A stretch of 64,000 nucleotides of DNA from NCBI GenBank assembly GCA_020446945.1, contig JAGRDS010000001.1, positions 438,807 through 502,806 of the forward strand. The letters are read 5' to 3'. Every line of letters begins with the position of its first letter. The first letter of the stretch is position 1. The DNA comes from Parvularculaceae bacterium. GTDB lineage: Bacteria > Pseudomonadota > Alphaproteobacteria > Caulobacterales > Parvularculaceae. The translations under genes were made by a program, and so were the position numbers. Of the stretch, positions 8,668 through 17,261 are shown piece after piece. The notes below the pieces were generated by a model, which saw only the letters and a program-made list of their open reading frames with translations, had not been told where the DNA came from and ran no database searches.

Positions 8668-9702
8668 ATGTATTTCGCTTCAGACAATTGGGCCGGCGCC
8701 CATCCCGAAATTCTCGCCGCACTTGCGCGCGCAAATGAAGGCGCCGCGCCCGCTTATGGCGGCGATGAACTGACAAAGCGCGTCGAAAAGAAATTCAGCG
8801 TACTTTTTGACCGTGACGTTGCGGTTTTTTTCGTCGCGACCGGCGGTGCGGCGAATTCGCTCGCTTTATCGCAGATGACGCCTTCCTGGGGGATGATCGT
8901 CTGCCATGAGGAAAGCCACATTCAGATGGATGAATGCGGCGCGCCGGAGTTTTTCACCGCCGGGGCGAAGCTGCTGCCTGTCGCAGGTCCGGCGGCGAAA
9001 CTGACAGCGCAATCGGTTTCGCACGCGCTTAACGGGTTTCCCGATCGCCCGCCGCACGGCATGCCGGCCGCGGCGCTTTCCATCACGCAAGCGTCCGAAT
9101 GCGGCGCAGTCTATACGATCGATGAAGTCAGCTCGCTCGCCGGAATCGCCAGGGAAAACAGTCTTAAATTCCATATGGACGGCGCGCGATTTGCGAACGC
9201 AGTCGCGGCGCTTGGATGCGCGCCCGCTGACATCACATGGAAAGCCGGCGTCGATGTTCTCTCGTTCGGCGGAACGAAAAACGGTTGTTTTATCGCCGAG
9301 GCGGTCATTTTTTTTGATCCGGAAGATGCGAAGGATTTCATTTTTCGCCGCAAGCGCGCCGCGCAGTTGTTCTCAAAAATGCGGTTCGTCTCGGCGCAGT
9401 TTGACGCCTATCTTGAAAACAATCTCTGGCTCGATCTGGCGCATCATGCGAACAAGATGGCGAAAAAGCTCTCGTGCGGGCTCAGCCGCGCCGGATGTAA
9501 AATTTGGTATCCGACAGAGGCGAACGAGGTTTTCGCTTCCTTTCCTCGAGGCGTTGAAGAAAAGCTCGCCGCAGCTGGCGCGCAATTTTATCCGTGGCGA
9601 ACGCCGGGCGATCCGGCGAGCGGAGCGATGCGACGCCTCATCTGTTCATGGGCGACGCGCGACGAGGAAGTTGAGCGTATGATCGAGATCGCGCGCGCAT
9701 AG
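8668..9702 (+). CDS. Low-specificity threonine aldolase family protein
   Basis: This is a PLP-dependent fold-type I enzyme of 344 residues that cleaves L-threonine or related beta-hydroxy amino acids to glycine and an aldehyde. The N-terminal FASDN and YGGDELT motifs, HMDGAR at 169-174 and SFGGTKNG with the PLP lysine K204 are all typical of the family. The ATG at 8668 follows a weak upstream signal. It is monocistronic between the HAD and thioesterase genes. It could supply glycine or take part in serine/threonine turnover. Confidence 0.92.
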   Translation: MYFASDNWAGAHPEILAALARANEGAAPAYGGDELTKRVEKKFSVLFDRDVAVFFVATGGAANSLALSQMTPSWGMIVCHEESHIQMDECGAPEFFTAGAKLLPVAGPAAKLTAQSVSHALNGFPDRPPHGMPAAALSITQASECGAVYTIDEVSSLAGIARENSLKFHMDGARFANAVAALGCAPADITWKAGVDVLSFGGTKNGCFIAEAVIFFDPEDAKDFIFRRKRAAQLFSKMRFVSAQFDAYLENNLWLDLAHHANKMAKKLSCGLSRAGCKIWYPTEANEVFASFPRGVEEKLAAAGAQFYPWRTPGDPASGAMRRLICSWATRDEEVERMIEIARA

Positions 9703-9799
9703 CGCAAAGGCGTGTCGCAGGCGGACCGGATCTGCGCGTATTTGTTTTTATCCGAAGCTTTCATGATAGGTTCCCCGCGCCAAATCGCGGAGCCCTGCA

Positions 9800-10582
9800 A
9801 TGATCGATCTTGATCGAAGCCTTTCACTTTCACCGACCAATGAAAATGAATGGCGCGCATTCGCCGATCCCGCCTTCGAGGCAAATACCGGCATGTTCGG
9901 CGGCTGGACGGCGGCGTTAATGCTTAAAGCGGCGATTGAAGCCGGCGGGGATTATACGCCTGCCGCGATTACGGTCAGCTTCGCCCGCCGGATAGAGGCG
10001 GGGGCAACGATCAATGTCCGGGCGCGCCCGATCGTTTCGGGGCGATCGATCGCCCAATGGCGCGTTGAAATTACCGGGGTCGACGGCGAAGTCATGGCGT
10101 CAGCGGCCGTCGTCTCGGCGCGCCGCCGCGAGAACGACCGGTTCGTCGAAGGGGTCGCGCCTCATGCTCCTGCGCCGAGCGAATTTCAGGAGTTTCACCC
10201 GCCCGGCCCCTTCGGCGCAAGCGTCGATGTGCGGCCGGTTTCGGGATTTCCGCCTTTGAACCAGGCCGATACGCGTACGCTTTCATGGGTTCGCGACTTG
10301 TCGGGCGCGCCGCTCGACCGCGTGCGGCTTGGTTTCCTCGCCGATGTCGCGCCGCCGCGCATCTGGCTTGTCGGCGAGCGTCCGCGACCTTCCTCAACGA
10401 TTACGATGTCGGTTTATTTTTACGCAAACGAAGAAGAACTCGCTGCTGTCGGATCGGATTACATACTGAGCGAAGTGACGGGCGTGCGCGCGGAGGGGTC
10501 GGTGTACGGACATGCAATGCGCCTATGGAGCCCGTCGGGCGCGCTTCTCGCGACGAGCGAGCAACTTTGCTGGTTCAAATGA
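9800..10582 (+). CDS. Acyl-CoA thioesterase family protein, double hotdog
   Basis: This is a 260-residue protein of the TesB-like thioesterase family. The N-terminal half carries the FEANTGMFGGWTAALML signature and a VSFARRI strand, and the second half repeats the hotdog pattern with a conserved LSWVRDL and the terminal EQLCWFK. It probably hydrolyses short or medium acyl-CoAs; catalytic residues are poorly conserved in this group, so specificity is unknown. Its stop is 14 nt from the convergent GNAT gene's stop. Confidence 0.82.
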   Translation: MIDLDRSLSLSPTNENEWRAFADPAFEANTGMFGGWTAALMLKAAIEAGGDYTPAAITVSFARRIEAGATINVRARPIVSGRSIAQWRVEITGVDGEVMASAAVVSARRRENDRFVEGVAPHAPAPSEFQEFHPPGPFGASVDVRPVSGFPPLNQADTRTLSWVRDLSGAPLDRVRLGFLADVAPPRIWLVGERPRPSSTITMSVYFYANEEELAAVGSDYILSEVTGVRAEGSVYGHAMRLWSPSGALLATSEQLCWFK

Positions 10583-10596
10583 GCGCCAACGGCGTC

Positions 10597-11142
10597 TTAT
10601 GATGTGATGCGGGAGATCGATTTTTCCATCCTGTACATCGGCACTTCCACTCCTGACCGCGTCGGCGAGTTGAAACTTTCCGTTTTCCGATAGCCGCACG
10701 CCTCGTAAAGCGGCGCGCCGGCAAGCGTCGCGCCCATTTCCGCGCGCTTGAACCCTTCCCGCGCGGCGGCCTTTTCGCAGGTTGCAAGCACCAGGCGTCC
10801 TACGCCGCGCCGAACGTGGGCGGGGTGGGTATACATGGCGCGAATCTTCGCCGCATCCGTTTCGGGATCGAGAGGAGCTGCGTCGCGTCCGGATGAATGG
10901 TCGCCGCCGAACAAGGTCTTGCGGCGGCTCCATCCACCGCAGCCGACAACTTCCGTTCCATCCTCAACGATGAAATAGGTTCTGTCGGCGATGATCTGGG
11001 TATCGAGACCCATAATGTCCTTCGACGCCTCAATCTCGTCCGGCGTCAGGAACCCTTTTTGAAGTTCCTCAATCGCGGCCGCCATCAGCGTTTTAATCGC
11101 CGGGATGTCAGCTTCAGAGGCGACGCGTATCGAAAGCGTCAT
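10597..11142 (-). CDS. GNAT-family N-acetyltransferase
   Basis: This is a 181-residue GCN5-related acetyltransferase. The acetyl-CoA-binding motif A is visible as PAHVRRGVGRLVLATCE, followed by MGATLAGAPLYEACGY, the usual motif B. The start is the ATG at 11142, with GGAG 7 nt upstream; upstream in-frame ATGs at 11148 and 11163 have worse spacing. The substrate is unknown. It is transcribed away from the TonB receptor at 11371 and converges on the thioesterase gene. Confidence 0.87.
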   Translation of the reverse strand: MTLSIRVASEADIPAIKTLMAAAIEELQKGFLTPDEIEASKDIMGLDTQIIADRTYFIVEDGTEVVGCGGWSRRKTLFGGDHSSGRDAAPLDPETDAAKIRAMYTHPAHVRRGVGRLVLATCEKAAAREGFKRAEMGATLAGAPLYEACGYRKTESFNSPTRSGVEVPMYRMEKSISRITS

Positions 11143-11292
11143 GTTCATGCTCCGTTCTAGCATATTTTTGAATGATTCTTCTGAAATCGTGGCGAAATTG
11201 CACCATACGCACAACTTCCATGCATTCGGCGCAATGACACCTTTTCGTCATACTGAACATGGCTAAACTGCTTATTAGCCCGGCTGCATACT

Positions 11293-11305
11293 GAATCGTC
11301 GATTC
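11293..11305. promoter_or_regulatory. Inverted repeat upstream of TonB receptor gene
   Basis: GAATCG and CGATTC flank one T, 65 nt before the receptor start. Size and position suit an operator, but no regulator gene is adjacent, and a chance match is possible. Confidence 0.3.
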
Positions 11306-11370
11306 GTTGATCGGCGCCGAGGGGGCGTTAAGGGGCCGGCGCTGACTATCAATCAGGGAGAAATAACAAC

Positions 11371-14250
11371 ATGATTAGTTTCAAGTCACGGCTCAACCTG
11401 TTGGGCTGTGCGTCTGCGGCGACGATCGCGCTGGCCGCTGCGGCGCCGGCGCACGCCCAACAGACGCGCGAAGGCGAGTTGGCCGATGCATCGACCGATG
11501 TCATCATCACGGTCGGTACGCGCCGGGGAGAGCGCTCAGCGTCCGATACGCCCGCGCCGATCGACGTTGTCGACGGCAGCGAGCTTTTGAACCAGGGCGA
11601 CAACGACATCCAGAATATTCTCAGGACGTCGGTTCCCTCCTATAACGTCAATACGCAGCCGATTTCGGACGCGGCGACCATCGTCCGGCCGGCCAACCTT
11701 CGCGGCCTGCCGCCAGACTCGACGCTCATTCTCGTAAACGGCAAGCGCCGTCACCGCGCGGCGGTCATCTCCTTCCTCGGCGGCGGTCTTTCGGATGGCG
11801 CGCAGGGCGCCGACATCTCGGTAATTCCAGCGATTGCGCTGAAACAGGTTGAAGTGCTGCGCGACGGCGCGTCATCGCAATACGGTTCGGACGCCATCGC
11901 AGGCGTCATAAACTTCGTTCTCCGGGATTCGGCGGAAGGCGCCTCGTTTGAAGCCGAATGGGGCCAGACCTATGAGGGCGACGGCGACCAGTGGTCTGTT
12001 GCGGGCAATGTCGGCCTGCCGATTCCTGTCGGCCAGGGCGGTTTCCTCAACATCAGCGCGGAATACGGCGCGTCCGACGCGACGGACCGCTCGGTTCAGC
12101 GCGATGACGCCGCAGCGCTTATCGCGGCCGGCAATACGGCCGTCTCCGACATTTCGGTCAACACAATCACCTCCGATCACGTCCAGATCTGGGGCGAACC
12201 TGAAGTCAAGGACGACCTGAAAATATTCGCGAACGCTGCAATCCCGTTTTCGGATTCGTTTGAATTTTACACGTTCGGCAACTACGCTGAGCGTTCGATT
12301 GATGGCGGCTTCTTCTACCGCAACCCGACCAATCGCGGCGGCGTATTCGCGGGTCCGGAAGTCGATCCGGACACGGGCCTTATCGATGTCGCCGACGCCG
12401 ACATGGACAACGTCCCCTCGGTCAGCGTCGGCGATCTTTCCGTTAATACGGCGGGCGATTGCATTGACGGCATTCCGCTGACGAATGGCGGCACGATACC
12501 GGATCCGACTTTCCTCGCCGCGATCCAGTCCAATGCGAACTGCTTTTCGTTCGTTGAAATGTTCCCGGGCGGCTTCGTTCCGCGTTTCGGCGGCGATGTT
12601 AAGGATTATTCGATCGTCGGCGGTCTGCGCGGTACGCTCGGCGAACGCTTCACCTACGATCTGAGCTTCACGCGCGGCGACAGCCAGGTCGATTTCATGA
12701 TCCGGAATACGGTCAATGCGAGCCTCGGGCCGAACACGCCGACCTCGTTCTTTCCGGGCGCCTATGAACAGAAAGACACGAATTTCAACGCGGATTTCAG
12801 CTATGCGTTGCCGGTTGACACGTTCGCGTCCGACCTGATCGTGGCTTTCGGCTTTGAACATCGCAATGAAGAGTTCACGATCACAGCCGGCGATCCGGCG
12901 TCCTACGCTCTCGGACCGCTCGCTGCGCCGTCCTCGGCCTATCCGACCGGTCAGGGCTTTTCATCCTCTTCCAACGGCTTCGGCGGCTTCACACCGGCGA
13001 GCGCGGGAACGAGTTCGCAGAAGAACTACGCCGTGTACGGCGAACTTGAAGCGGACATTACCGACGCCTTTACGGTGCAGGGCGCTGTCCGGTACGAAGA
13101 TTTCTACAAAACCTTTGGCGGAACGACGAACTGGAAAGTCGGTGCGAAATACGACCTCACCGACAATTTCGTCATTCGAAGCACGTATTCAACCGGCTTC
13201 CACGCGCCGACAGGCGGCCAGTCGAGCGTGTCGAATATCACGACCGCGTTTTCAGGATCGACGCTCGTCGACCAGGGAACGATCCCGCTTTCAAGCACGG
13301 CCGGACAGTTCGTCGCCAACTTCCTCGAACTGTCGACCGGTTTCCGTCCGATCCTCGGACCGGAAGAATCGAAAAACTTCACAGCCGGGGTCGCGTTCAA
13401 TCTCGGCGCGATCGGCTTCACGGTCGATTATTTCCGGATCAAGGTCGCCGATCGCATCGCGATCTCCGATCAGATCGATTTCCAGAACGCGCTTGCCGCA
13501 ACCGGGTTGCTGGCCGGCGTTCCGGCGGCTTCGCTCGGCGTCACTTTCACTGACGCCAACATGAATACGACCTATGATCTCGGCGAAGCGATCGACACCA
13601 GCGGCGCGACGACGCTCGGGCTGCTTACGGTCCTCGATACGAATTCGCTGCTCGTCGCCAGCGATTTCTCCGGTTCGGAAGACCTGACGAGCTTCGGCTT
13701 TTTCACCAACTCGTTCGACACCAGGACGCAAGGTATCGACGTAGTCGCGAACACAAGCTTTGAACTTTCAAGCAATTCGCGCACGACGGCGGCCCTGGCG
13801 CTCAACTGGACCGATACGAAAGTGACGGATTTCGGCACTGACACCGCGGCTCCGATCTCCAACGGCCGCGCCAAAATCATTGAGGACGGCCTGCCGGCTG
13901 TTCGCGGCAACCTGACGCTTAACCATTTCGCGGGCATCTTCCGCGGCTTGGCGCGCGTCAATTACTACGGCAAGTTTTTCGAGTGCCATCTCGACGCCTA
14001 CGGCTCGACGGCTCCCGATTTCTGCGACTTGCCGCATCAGGGCGGCGCGCAAGTAACCGTCGATCTCGAAGCCGGTTTTGAAGTCGCCGAGGGAATCGAA
14101 TTGATCGCCGGCGCGCAGAACGTCTTCGATTCCAATCCCGACAAACTAAGCGTCGCCAATGCCGGCGTCGCCGGTTCGCTTTATCCCCCGACAGCGCCGG
14201 GCGGATATAAAGGCGGCTTTTACTATTTCCGCGTTCGGGCCGACTTCTAG
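11371..14250 (+). CDS. TonB-dependent outer-membrane receptor
   Basis: This is a 959-residue TonB-dependent receptor. A Sec signal peptide is cleaved after AHA near residue 29. The plug domain follows with VITVGTRRGERS as a possible TonB box, then NLRGLPPDSTLILVNGKRRH and [23 protein letters not shown]. The remainder is the 22-strand barrel, ending FRVRADF with the terminal aromatic residue used by the BAM machinery. It imports a large or scarce ligand across the outer membrane with ExbBD/TonB energy; the ligand is not readable. The start has GGGAGAA upstream. A terminator at 14272-14300 ends the unit. Confidence 0.95.
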   Translation: MISFKSRLNLLGCASAATIALAAAAPAHAQQTREGELADASTDVIITVGTRRGERSASDTPAPIDVVDGSELLNQGDNDIQNILRTSVPSYNVNTQPISDAATIVRPANLRGLPPDSTLILVNGKRRHRAAVISFLGGGLSDGAQGADISVIPAIALKQVEVLRDGASSQYGSDAIAGVINFVLRDSAEGASFEAEWGQTYEGDGDQWSVAGNVGLPIPVGQGGFLNISAEYGASDATDRSVQRDDAAALIAAGNTAVSDISVNTITSDHVQIWGEPEVKDDLKIFANAAIPFSDSFEFYTFGNYAERSIDGGFFYRNPTNRGGVFAGPEVDPDTGLIDVADADMDNVPSVSVGDLSVNTAGDCIDGIPLTNGGTIPDPTFLAAIQSNANCFSFVEMFPGGFVPRFGGDVKDYSIVGGLRGTLGERFTYDLSFTRGDSQVDFMIRNTVNASLGPNTPTSFFPGAYEQKDTNFNADFSYALPVDTFASDLIVAFGFEHRNEEFTITAGDPASYALGPLAAPSSAYPTGQGFSSSSNGFGGFTPASAGTSSQKNYAVYGELEADITDAFTVQGAVRYEDFYKTFGGTTNWKVGAKYDLTDNFVIRSTYSTGFHAPTGGQSSVSNITTAFSGSTLVDQGTIPLSSTAGQFVANFLELSTGFRPILGPEESKNFTAGVAFNLGAIGFTVDYFRIKVADRIAISDQIDFQNALAATGLLAGVPAASLGVTFTDANMNTTYDLGEAIDTSGATTLGLLTVLDTNSLLVASDFSGSEDLTSFGFFTNSFDTRTQGIDVVANTSFELSSNSRTTAALALNWTDTKVTDFGTDTAAPISNGRAKIIEDGLPAVRGNLTLNHFAGIFRGLARVNYYGKFFECHLDAYGSTAPDFCDLPHQGGAQVTVDLEAGFEVAEGIELIAGAQNVFDSNPDKLSVANAGVAGSLYPPTAPGGYKGGFYYFRVRADF

Positions 14251-14271
14251 TCGTTCGCGGATTGATTTCGG

Positions 14272-14300
14272 AAAGGGGCGCGGGCGACCGCGCCCTTTTT
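14272..14300 (+). terminator. Terminator of the TonB receptor gene
   Basis: The stem GGGCGCGG/CCGCGCCC closes on a GCGA loop and is followed by five T residues. It lies in the gap between two convergent genes and may also slow minus-strand readthrough from terC, although only three A residues precede it. Confidence 0.85.
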
Positions 14301-15076
14301 CATATTGTTCGCCGCCCTGCGGTTCGGGCGCGCGCCTGAATGTTCAAGATCTCGACGAAGAGCGAAAATACGATTGCGAAATAAAGATAGCCGCGCGGGA
14401 TATGAAATCCGGCTCCGTCAGCGACTAGAGCGACCCCGACAAGCAGAATGAAGGCGAGAGCGAGCATCTTCGTAGTTGGGTGCGCGTCGATAAAGCCTCC
14501 CAGGGGTTCGGCCGCGAACGCCATAACTATTGTTGACAGGATGACCGCGGCGAACATCACCGGCAACAAATTCGTCATGCCGACAGCGGTGATGACGCTA
14601 TCGAGCGAGAAAACCGTGTTGATAACAAACAATTGCGCGACGACCGCGGCGAATGTCGATTTCGCATTCGCCTCCTCGTGGCCGGCGCCTTCGACAGCGG
14701 CGTGTATTTCCTGCGTTCCCTTCCAGAGAAGGAACAGGCCGCCGACGAAGAGAATTATATCCTTCACCGTGACTTCGGCGAACGCATGCTGCGCGTGGAT
14801 ATCGCCATGGGCGACAAAATCGGCGAGCGCGTCGGGAAGGCGAAAGACCGGCTCCTTGTCGAGGCCGATGATCCAGAAGACGCCGCCCAGCATGGCGATT
14901 CTGAGAATCATTGCGCCCCAGACGCCGATCCGGCGCGCCGTAGCCTGCGGTTTTCCTTTAAGGTTGCCGACGGCGATGGAAACGAAGAGAAGGTTGTCGA
15001 CGCCGAGAACGATCTCAAGAAACGTCAGCGTGACGAGGCTGCCCCAGAAAGCGGGCGAGGCGAGTAACTCTTCCAT
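14300..15076 (-). CDS. TerC-family integral membrane protein
   Basis: This is a 258-residue inner-membrane protein with about seven membrane segments. The family acidic motifs are present: EIVLGVDN (D27) and SLDSVITAVG (D159). TerC proteins are linked to tellurite resistance and, in several bacteria, to Mn2+ export and metal loading of secreted enzymes. The start follows the ferrochelatase stop by 13 nt on the same strand, so the pair is likely one operon; a metal theme with hemH is plausible but inferred. Confidence 0.9.
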   Translation of the reverse strand: MEELLASPAFWGSLVTLTFLEIVLGVDNLLFVSIAVGNLKGKPQATARRIGVWGAMILRIAMLGGVFWIIGLDKEPVFRLPDALADFVAHGDIHAQHAFAEVTVKDIILFVGGLFLLWKGTQEIHAAVEGAGHEEANAKSTFAAVVAQLFVINTVFSLDSVITAVGMTNLLPVMFAAVILSTIVMAFAAEPLGGFIDAHPTTKMLALAFILLVGVALVADGAGFHIPRGYLYFAIVFSLFVEILNIQARARTAGRRTI

Positions 15077-15089
15077 GGCCTATCCTGCG

Positions 15090-16115
15090 TTATAGCCAGC
15101 CGGCGGTTTCCCGTACGGCTATCCTTTCCAGTAAGTCTATCATCGGACCCGAAGCGTTGAGGCAGGGAATCGCTGCGAAATTCTCGCCGCCCCGCGACAG
15201 GAAGGCCTGCCTTGCGACGATTGCAATTTCCTCCAGCGTTTCAAGACAATCGACTGTAAAGCCCGGCGTCATGACGGCGATGCGCTTGACGCCCGCGCTT
15301 GCGAGCGCGCGTATCGTTTCGTCCGTCGCCGGCGAGAGCCATTCCTCGCGCCCGAATTTTGACTGAAAGGCGAGCGGCGCGAATTCCTCCGACCAGCCCA
15401 TGGCCTTTCTGATGAGGCGCGCTGTTTTCGCGCAATGACAGTAATAGGGGTCGCCCTGGGCGAGATGGCGTTTCGGCGCGCCGTGAAGGGAAATTATGAC
15501 CCGCTCGGGCGCCCAGTCGAGCGTTGCAAGGAACGAGACGGCGACAGATTGCAGCGCCTCTATATAGGCGGGATCGTCGTGGTAGGGAGGCGCAATCCGT
15601 AACGCCGGCTGCCAGTTATAGCCTTTCAGCGCATCGAACGTCGCATCGGCGACGCTGGCGGAAGTCGTCTGCGAATATTGCGGATACATCGGCAGCACTA
15701 AAATGCGATCGGCGCCAGCCTTCATCAACGCCGCAATCCTCTCCCTGACAGATGGCGAGCCGTAGCGCATGGCGAATTCGACTATAGCGCGATCTTCCAT
15801 CCGAATTCCGAGCTTTTGCGCCGCCGCCCTGGTGTGTCGCAGCAGGGGCGATCCCTCGGCAGTCCATATTTTCTCATAAGCTTTCGCCGAGCGTGCGGGA
15901 CGCAGGTTCAAGATGACGCCGTATAGCACCGGCAGCCAGAGCGCGCGCGGCAGATTGACGACGCGCGGATCGGAAAGAAACTCCGCCAAAAATCGGCGCA
16001 CGGCGTGCGTAGTCGGTGCGTCCGGCGTGCCGAGATTGACGAGAAGAACGCCAACGCGGCCATGCGCGGCGGCGGGATGGCCGTCCGGTCGGCGGGAAGG
16101 GGCATTCTCGGTCAT
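15090..16115 (-). CDS. hemH: Ferrochelatase
   Basis: This 341-residue protein inserts Fe2+ into protoporphyrin IX, the last step of protoheme synthesis. Family landmarks are VLLVNLGTPD near the N-terminus, PQYSQTTSAS in the middle, the catalytic histidine in SLHGAPKRH (H211) and the acidic site PGFTVDCLETLEEI (E292). No C-terminal [2Fe-2S] cysteine cluster like that of some alphaproteobacterial and mammalian enzymes is evident. It is the first gene of a hemH-terC pair and diverges from the PiT-like permease gene. Confidence 0.96.
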   Translation of the reverse strand: MTENAPSRRPDGHPAAAHGRVGVLLVNLGTPDAPTTHAVRRFLAEFLSDPRVVNLPRALWLPVLYGVILNLRPARSAKAYEKIWTAEGSPLLRHTRAAAQKLGIRMEDRAIVEFAMRYGSPSVRERIAALMKAGADRILVLPMYPQYSQTTSASVADATFDALKGYNWQPALRIAPPYHDDPAYIEALQSVAVSFLATLDWAPERVIISLHGAPKRHLAQGDPYYCHCAKTARLIRKAMGWSEEFAPLAFQSKFGREEWLSPATDETIRALASAGVKRIAVMTPGFTVDCLETLEEIAIVARQAFLSRGGENFAAIPCLNASGPMIDLLERIAVRETAGWL

Positions 16116-16273
16116 GGAGCTCCGACAGTCAGGCGGGCGAATCGGACTTGCAGGTCATTTGTCACACAGATGAGAGATAAGCGTCACAAAACCGATACAG
16201 AAAAAAACGAGTTTCCGCCGCGAATTTCGCAGGCTCGCCTATTGGGCGCGCGAAAGCGGCAGGGTCAAGAACC

Positions 16274-17254
16274 ATGGAAATTTTCGGGGTCGGAATCTGG
16301 GCGATCTTGGGGTTTGCCTTTGCAGCCTATGCGGTCGTCGGCAACGATGCGCTGCAAACGCTCGGCACGTTTATTTCATCAAACCAGCGCCTGCCCTGGT
16401 GGGCGCTTTTCCTTTTCGCGGCGACAGTTCTCGTAGTCGTATTCTTTATCGGTTATATTCAATTCGACGGCGATCCGTCATGGGGACGTCTTTCGCATTC
16501 GAAAAAATACCCTGAGTTTGAGGCGCAATGGTACCATGTGGTGCCGGCCGCCGCGCTTTTGATTATTACGCGCCTCGGCCTGCCGGTTTCGACCAGCTTC
16601 ATGATCTTGTCGATCTTCGCAACCATGGCCGGCATGCAGTCAATGGTGCAAAAATCCGCCTACGCCTATGTCATGTCGCTCGGCCTCGGCATAGGCGCGT
16701 ATATATTTCTTGCGCCGACGCTCGAGCGTCACTTCATGAAGACGCCCGACCATGCGCAGCGTCCGCACTGGATTTTGTTCCAGTGGGTGACGACGGCTTA
16801 CCTATGGGCCGTCTGGCTGATCCAGGATTTCGCCAATATTTACGTATTCCTGCCGCGACAACTAAGTTCGGAGCAGGCGTTCGCCAGCATTGGACTGATC
16901 ATGCTCCTCCTGATGGTGACTTTCTTGACCGGCGGCGGGCCGGTGCAGCGCATCCTGAAAACGAAAACCAGCGTTACGGACATACGTTCGGCGACGCTGA
17001 TAGATTTCTTTTACGCCTCGATTCTCGCCTATTTCGCTTATATTTCGAAAACGCCGATGTCGACGACATGGGCGTTTCTCGGCTTTATCGGGGGGCGCGA
17101 AATCGCGCTCGCGACGATCGATAAGGTGCGCTCACCCGGAGCAACTTTGAAAATCGTCGGCGTGGACGCGAGCAAGGCCTTGCTCGGCCTCGTAATTTCT
17201 GTCGGTCTTGCGGTCGGGCTGCCGCGCCTTGCGGAAACCATGACAGCGGGATAG
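16274..17254 (+). CDS. Divergent PiT-like (inorganic phosphate transporter fold) membrane protein
   Basis: This is a 326-residue inner-membrane protein with about nine hydrophobic segments, usually left as hypothetical. I see an internal repeat: GND at 23-25 followed by LPVSTS at 103-108 in the first half, and QDFAN at 184-188 followed by TPMSTTW at 260-266 in the second. PiT-family phosphate permeases carry two copies of a GANDxAN motif and two copies of a PVSTTH motif in the same order. This suggests a distant PiT homologue with an altered ion or substrate site. The histidine of PVSTTH is replaced by Phe or Trp. The reading of function is inference; the repeat is seen. It converges on the acyl-ACP synthetase gene. 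Confidence 0.7.
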   Translation: MEIFGVGIWAILGFAFAAYAVVGNDALQTLGTFISSNQRLPWWALFLFAATVLVVVFFIGYIQFDGDPSWGRLSHSKKYPEFEAQWYHVVPAAALLIITRLGLPVSTSFMILSIFATMAGMQSMVQKSAYAYVMSLGLGIGAYIFLAPTLERHFMKTPDHAQRPHWILFQWVTTAYLWAVWLIQDFANIYVFLPRQLSSEQAFASIGLIMLLLMVTFLTGGGPVQRILKTKTSVTDIRSATLIDFFYASILAYFAYISKTPMSTTWAFLGFIGGREIALATIDKVRSPGATLKIVGVDASKALLGLVISVGLAVGLPRLAETMTAG

Positions 17255-17261
17255 GCGCGGT

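Noticed and set aside
11215..11370. Cobalamin or other riboswitch upstream of the TonB receptor genes
   Set aside because: I searched by eye for a B12-box-like stretch and other conserved elements upstream of both receptors and found none.
11872..12861. Long antisense open frame on the minus strand inside the first TonB receptor gene
   Set aside because: It is Arg/Glu/Asp-rich without motifs, and the plus-strand receptor is unmistakable; GC-rich coding DNA commonly leaves such open antisense frames.
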